This document shows, piece by piece, positions 61,497 through 64,000 of a stretch of 64,000 bases of DNA (position 1 is the first letter of the stretch; the number at the start of each line of letters is the position of its first letter). Both the position numbers and the translations under genes were made by a program. The notes beneath the pieces are model-generated. The model was given only the letters and a program-made list of their open reading frames with translations. It was not told the DNA's origin and searched no databases. The stretch spans positions 62,001 through 126,000 of the forward strand of contig MPOS01000032.1 in the NCBI GenBank assembly GCA_001896555.1, read 5' to 3'. The stretch comes from Candidatus Phosphitivorax anaerolimi. Its GTDB lineage: Bacteria; Desulfobacterota; Desulfomonilia; UBA1062.

Positions 61497-61700
61497 ATGC
61501 CTGGCATACGAGTTAGGGATACCGAGCCTTTTGAGGGCGCACTCAAACGCTTCAAAAAGCAGGTCGAAAAAGCGGGTGTTCTCTCAGAGGTTCGCAAGCG
61601 CGAATTCTACGAGAAGCCGAGCGTGAAGAAAAAGAGAAAAGCGATCGCTGCTCGCAAAAGAGCCTTAAAGAGAATGCACAAGATGAGGTCATACTACTGA
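61497..61700 (+). CDS. rpsU: 30S ribosomal protein bS21
   Basis: A 67-residue basic protein of the small subunit platform, near the 16S rRNA 3' end where the anti-Shine-Dalgarno lies. It has the normal start [26 protein letters not shown] (here split across the N-terminus), [15 protein letters not shown] near 33-47 and a lysine/arginine-rich tail. The stop overlaps the ATG of the YqeY-like gene by one base, a common rpsU-yqeY pairing. Confidence 0.95.
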   Translation: MPGIRVRDTEPFEGALKRFKKQVEKAGVLSEVRKREFYEKPSVKKKRKAIAARKRALKRMHKMRSYY

Positions 61701-62137
61701 TGCTTGTCGATACCATCAAGTCTGACTTGGGGAAAGCCATGAAGGCAGGAGAAAAACAGAAAGTCTCCTGCCTTCGTATGATTATGTCTGCCTTCAAATA
61801 CAAGCAGGTCGAGTTGAAGCACGAATTGAGCGAACAGGATCAGATCCAGATTCTGCGCACCCAGATGAAGCAGGTGAACGAATCCCTCGATCAGTACAAG
61901 CAGGGCGGCAGAGAGGATCTTGCAGCCGCTGAGGAGCAGAACCTCGCCATCCTGAAGTCATACCTGCCCGAGCAGCTCAGCGACGAGGAGATTACGTCTG
62001 TTGCAAGGCGGATCATTTCCGAGACCTCTGCCACGAAAAAGGATTTCGGCCTGGTCATGAAAAAGACCATGGCAGAGGTGGGGGCTCAGGCTGACGGCAA
62101 AAAGGTGAACAGCATCGTTTCGCAGTTACTGCACTGA
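61700..62137 (+). CDS. GatB/YqeY domain protein
   Basis: A 145-residue protein of the YqeY family: an N-terminal helical hairpin (LVDTIKSDLGKAMKAGEKQK and LRMIMSAFKYKQVELK) and a C-terminal three-helix YqeY/GatB tail (EEQNLAILKSYLPEQLSDEE, ATKKDFGLVMKKTMAEVGAQ, DGKKVNSIVSQLL). The domain resembles the tRNA-binding tail of the GatB amidotransferase subunit. It is coupled to rpsU and followed after 60 bases by mutS2. Exact function is unsettled in the family. Confidence 0.9.
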   Translation: MLVDTIKSDLGKAMKAGEKQKVSCLRMIMSAFKYKQVELKHELSEQDQIQILRTQMKQVNESLDQYKQGGREDLAAAEEQNLAILKSYLPEQLSDEEITSVARRIISETSATKKDFGLVMKKTMAEVGAQADGKKVNSIVSQLLH

Positions 62138-62197
62138 TTCCTTTTTTTAGATTCTGACAAACAATACCGGCTCGGCCGCCGGTGTACCTGTGTGCTC

Positions 62198-64000
62198 ATG
62201 GAAGAGGATCTGCTCGAGTTTTCCGCGCTGAAAAGCTACATCCGGTCGTTCGTGGCGTCCGACATGGGGTCCAGCGCCGCGGACAAGCTGGGTCCGCTCG
62301 ACTCCTGGGTCGAGGTGCGCGGGCGATGGGCCCTGCTCGGCGAGATGATCTCCCTGGTGATGTCAGGGGAAGAGACCGGCTTTTCCGCGGTCCCTGATAT
62401 CAGGGAGCTTCTGGATATTCATGAGGGCGTCATACTCGAGGGCAAGGATATCGTCATGGTGGCAGGGGTGATCACTGATACTAATCGCGTCAAGCACAAC
62501 ATGGAAAAGGCGGGGAGCGCCCTGGCCTCTCTGGCCGCATTCATGGAGCCTCTGGAGGACATCCCCTTCGAGATCAACTCCACGCTCCTTCCCACCGGGG
62601 AGATCTCGGATTCCGCGAGCCCTGTCTTACGGAGACTCCGCAAGCAGGCGCGGACGCTGAGGGCGGCCATCCTTGAAAAACTCTCGAATATCATGGACGG
62701 CCTGAAGAAGCAGGCCATGGTCATGGAAGACCTGGTCACGGTCCGCAACGAGCGGTATGTGATCCCCTTGAGGCACGACTACGGCAGCCATATCAAGGGC
62801 ATCACCCACGACTATTCCCGCAGCAACAAGACCGCCTATGTAGAGCCCCTGGCAGTGGTGGACGAGAACAACACCCTCAATCAGATACGATCCGACATCA
62901 AAGAAGAGGAGATCGGGATCTTAAGGGACCTGACCTCGCTGATCCTCGCGCACGGCGCGGCCATCCGGGAAAACCTCGAGACATACGGCCGGCTCGATCT
63001 GATCCATGCGAGCGCCTGCTGGGCAATCAAACACAATGCCGTCATTCCGGGGCTCTCCAGGGAAGGGATCGAGATCGAGGGCGCGCGGCACCCCGTGCTC
63101 CTTAACCGGCTGGGGAGGAATCGGACCGTGCCGCTCGACATCCGGATGCCCGGCGACAAGGACTGCCTCATCATCTCAGGTCCGAACGCGGGCGGCAAGA
63201 CCGTGGCCCTCAAGACGCTGGGGCTTCTGATGCTCATGGCAAAGAGCGGACTTGCCATTCCGGCAAAGGAAAACTCCGTGATCTATCCGGTGGGCACGAT
63301 CTGGGTGGAGATGGACACGAACCAGGACATTCAGCACGGCCTGTCGTCGTTTACGGCCCATGCGCTCTCGCTCAAAAAGATCTATGAAGGGCTCGCCGAA
63401 GGGGACCTCGTGCTCCTGGACGAGCCGGGCACAGGCACCGATCCCGCGCAGGGGGCGGCCATTGCGGTGAGCTGCATCGATGCATACCGGAAGAAAGGGG
63501 CACGGGTGGTCGTGACCTCGCACGCGGACCTGATCAAGCTCTACGGGCTCTCCAGCCCGGGAGTGGAAAACGCTGCCACCGCCTTCGACGACACCGGACA
63601 CAGGCCGCTGTATTGCCTCCAGTACGGTGTGATCGGCCAGAGCAGGGCCTTCGACATCCTCACCTCCATCGACTTCCCCCAGGAGATTCTGCGCGAGGCT
63701 GAAGGAATTGCATCCCGCGAGGGCAGCTCAGCACTGGCAAAGGCCATGGAGGACATGGCCAATACCGCCTCGCTGAAAGAACAGGCGGCCCGCGAGGCCG
63801 AGCAGGCGGCAATCTTCAGGGAAAAAGCCGAGCAGGCCTATCAGGAGATGGAGCGCGAGAAGGTCGAGCTCTCGCTCAGGTACAGGCGGATTATGGAGCA
63901 GGTGAAAGAGCTCTCCCGCAAACCCCAGCCCAAAGAGCGGATCGAGCGGGTCCGGGCATCGGATGAGGCCAGAGAGATCGAGGCTGTGCTTCAAAACGTG
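62198..64000 (+). CDS. mutS2: MutS2 endonuclease/ATPase, truncated by window end
   Basis: 601 residues are visible from ATG 62198 and the frame continues past the window. The MutS core has FVASDMGSSAADKLGPL near 16-32, VRNERYVIPLRHDYGSHIKG near 185-205, and GITHDYSRSNKTAYVEP. The ATPase has Walker A ISGPNAGGKTVALKT near 326-340 and DEPGTGTDPAQGAA near 408-421. A coiled-coil region begins near 510. The expected Smr nuclease domain lies beyond 64000. A GTG at 62192 is an alternative start; the ribosome site is weak. MutS2 acts on recombination intermediates or stalled ribosomes. Confidence 0.93.
   Translation, partial: MEEDLLEFSALKSYIRSFVASDMGSSAADKLGPLDSWVEVRGRWALLGEMISLVMSGEETGFSAVPDIRELLDIHEGVILEGKDIVMVAGVITDTNRVKHNMEKAGSALASLAAFMEPLEDIPFEINSTLLPTGEISDSASPVLRRLRKQARTLRAAILEKLSNIMDGLKKQAMVMEDLVTVRNERYVIPLRHDYGSHIKGITHDYSRSNKTAYVEPLAVVDENNTLNQIRSDIKEEEIGILRDLTSLILAHGAAIRENLETYGRLDLIHASACWAIKHNAVIPGLSREGIEIEGARHPVLLNRLGRNRTVPLDIRMPGDKDCLIISGPNAGGKTVALKTLGLLMLMAKSGLAIPAKENSVIYPVGTIWVEMDTNQDIQHGLSSFTAHALSLKKIYEGLAEGDLVLLDEPGTGTDPAQGAAIAVSCIDAYRKKGARVVVTSHADLIKLYGLSSPGVENAATAFDDTGHRPLYCLQYGVIGQSRAFDILTSIDFPQEILREAEGIASREGSSALAKAMEDMANTASLKEQAAREAEQAAIFREKAEQAYQEMEREKVELSLRYRRIMEQVKELSRKPQPKERIERVRASDEAREIEAVLQNV

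Overview
The window looks like a chromosome segment of a Gram-negative, anaerobe-type deltaproteobacterium (Desulfobacterota); this placement is inferred from gene content only. It carries a meso-DAP type murein and division cluster, a complete Tol-Pal system, an OmpA-type porin, two AMP-forming acyl-CoA synthetases with a ~620-residue acyl-CoA dehydrogenase, and a bacterial XPB helicase. DNA is GC-rich apart from parts of an integrated element at 51.3-59.3 kb.

Layout. (1) 1-3.7 kb: the tail of a PAP2 phosphatase, then a lipoprotein gene split by a complete IS21-family element (585-2953) with a 5-bp target duplication; removing the element restores one open frame. (2) 3.8-12 kb: fatty-acid activation and oxidation (two acyl-CoA ligases, acyl-CoA dehydrogenase) with a PAS histidine kinase/NarL-type regulator pair in between. 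(3) 12-16.8 kb, minus strand: a polyprenol-type glycosyltransferase, cysteine synthase, PHP phosphoesterase, a single-domain response regulator and an MpgS-like glycosyltransferase. (4) 17-20.4 kb, plus: XPB helicase overlapping a helicase-associated partner gene; convergent to it an M48 protease with TPRs. (5) 22.2-24.6 kb: a secreted protein of FN3, TSP3 and PKD-like repeats, closed by a strong terminator.

(6) 24.9-42.3 kb, minus: the dcw cluster in transcription order mraZ-rsmH-ftsL-ftsI-murE-murF-mraY-(44-aa ORF)-murD-ftsW-murG-murC-murB-ftsQ-ftsA-ftsZ-alr, mostly with overlapping ends, driven by a good sigma70-type promoter upstream of mraZ. It makes lipid II and the divisome; alr supplies D-alanine, and no ddl is present. 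(7) 42.4-48.3 kb, plus: an NtrB-like kinase, then tolQ-tolR-tolA-like-tolB-pal-cpoB, which couples outer-membrane constriction to division. (8) 48.6-51.2 kb: alpha-glucan phosphorylase.

(9) 51.3-59.3 kb: a ~7.9-kb integrative element inserted in the 3' half of a tRNA-Leu(TAG) gene. It has an integrase abutting the tRNA, small unknown genes, two HTH/excisionase-like proteins, a primase/DUF3987 replication protein, a tandem Cys-rich protein and an AT-rich lipoprotein cargo gene. A second, partial tRNA copy marks the right end. No capsid or conjugation genes are seen, so it resembles a phage satellite or small integrative plasmid. (10) 59.5-64 kb, plus: OmpA-family protein, MscL, rpsU, a YqeY-like protein and a truncated MutS2 running off the window.

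The least explained items are the mobile element with its divergent att copies and orphan terminator, the 13-bp inverted repeat beside the dcw promoter, the 44-codon ORF between mraY and murD, and the XPB/partner pair.
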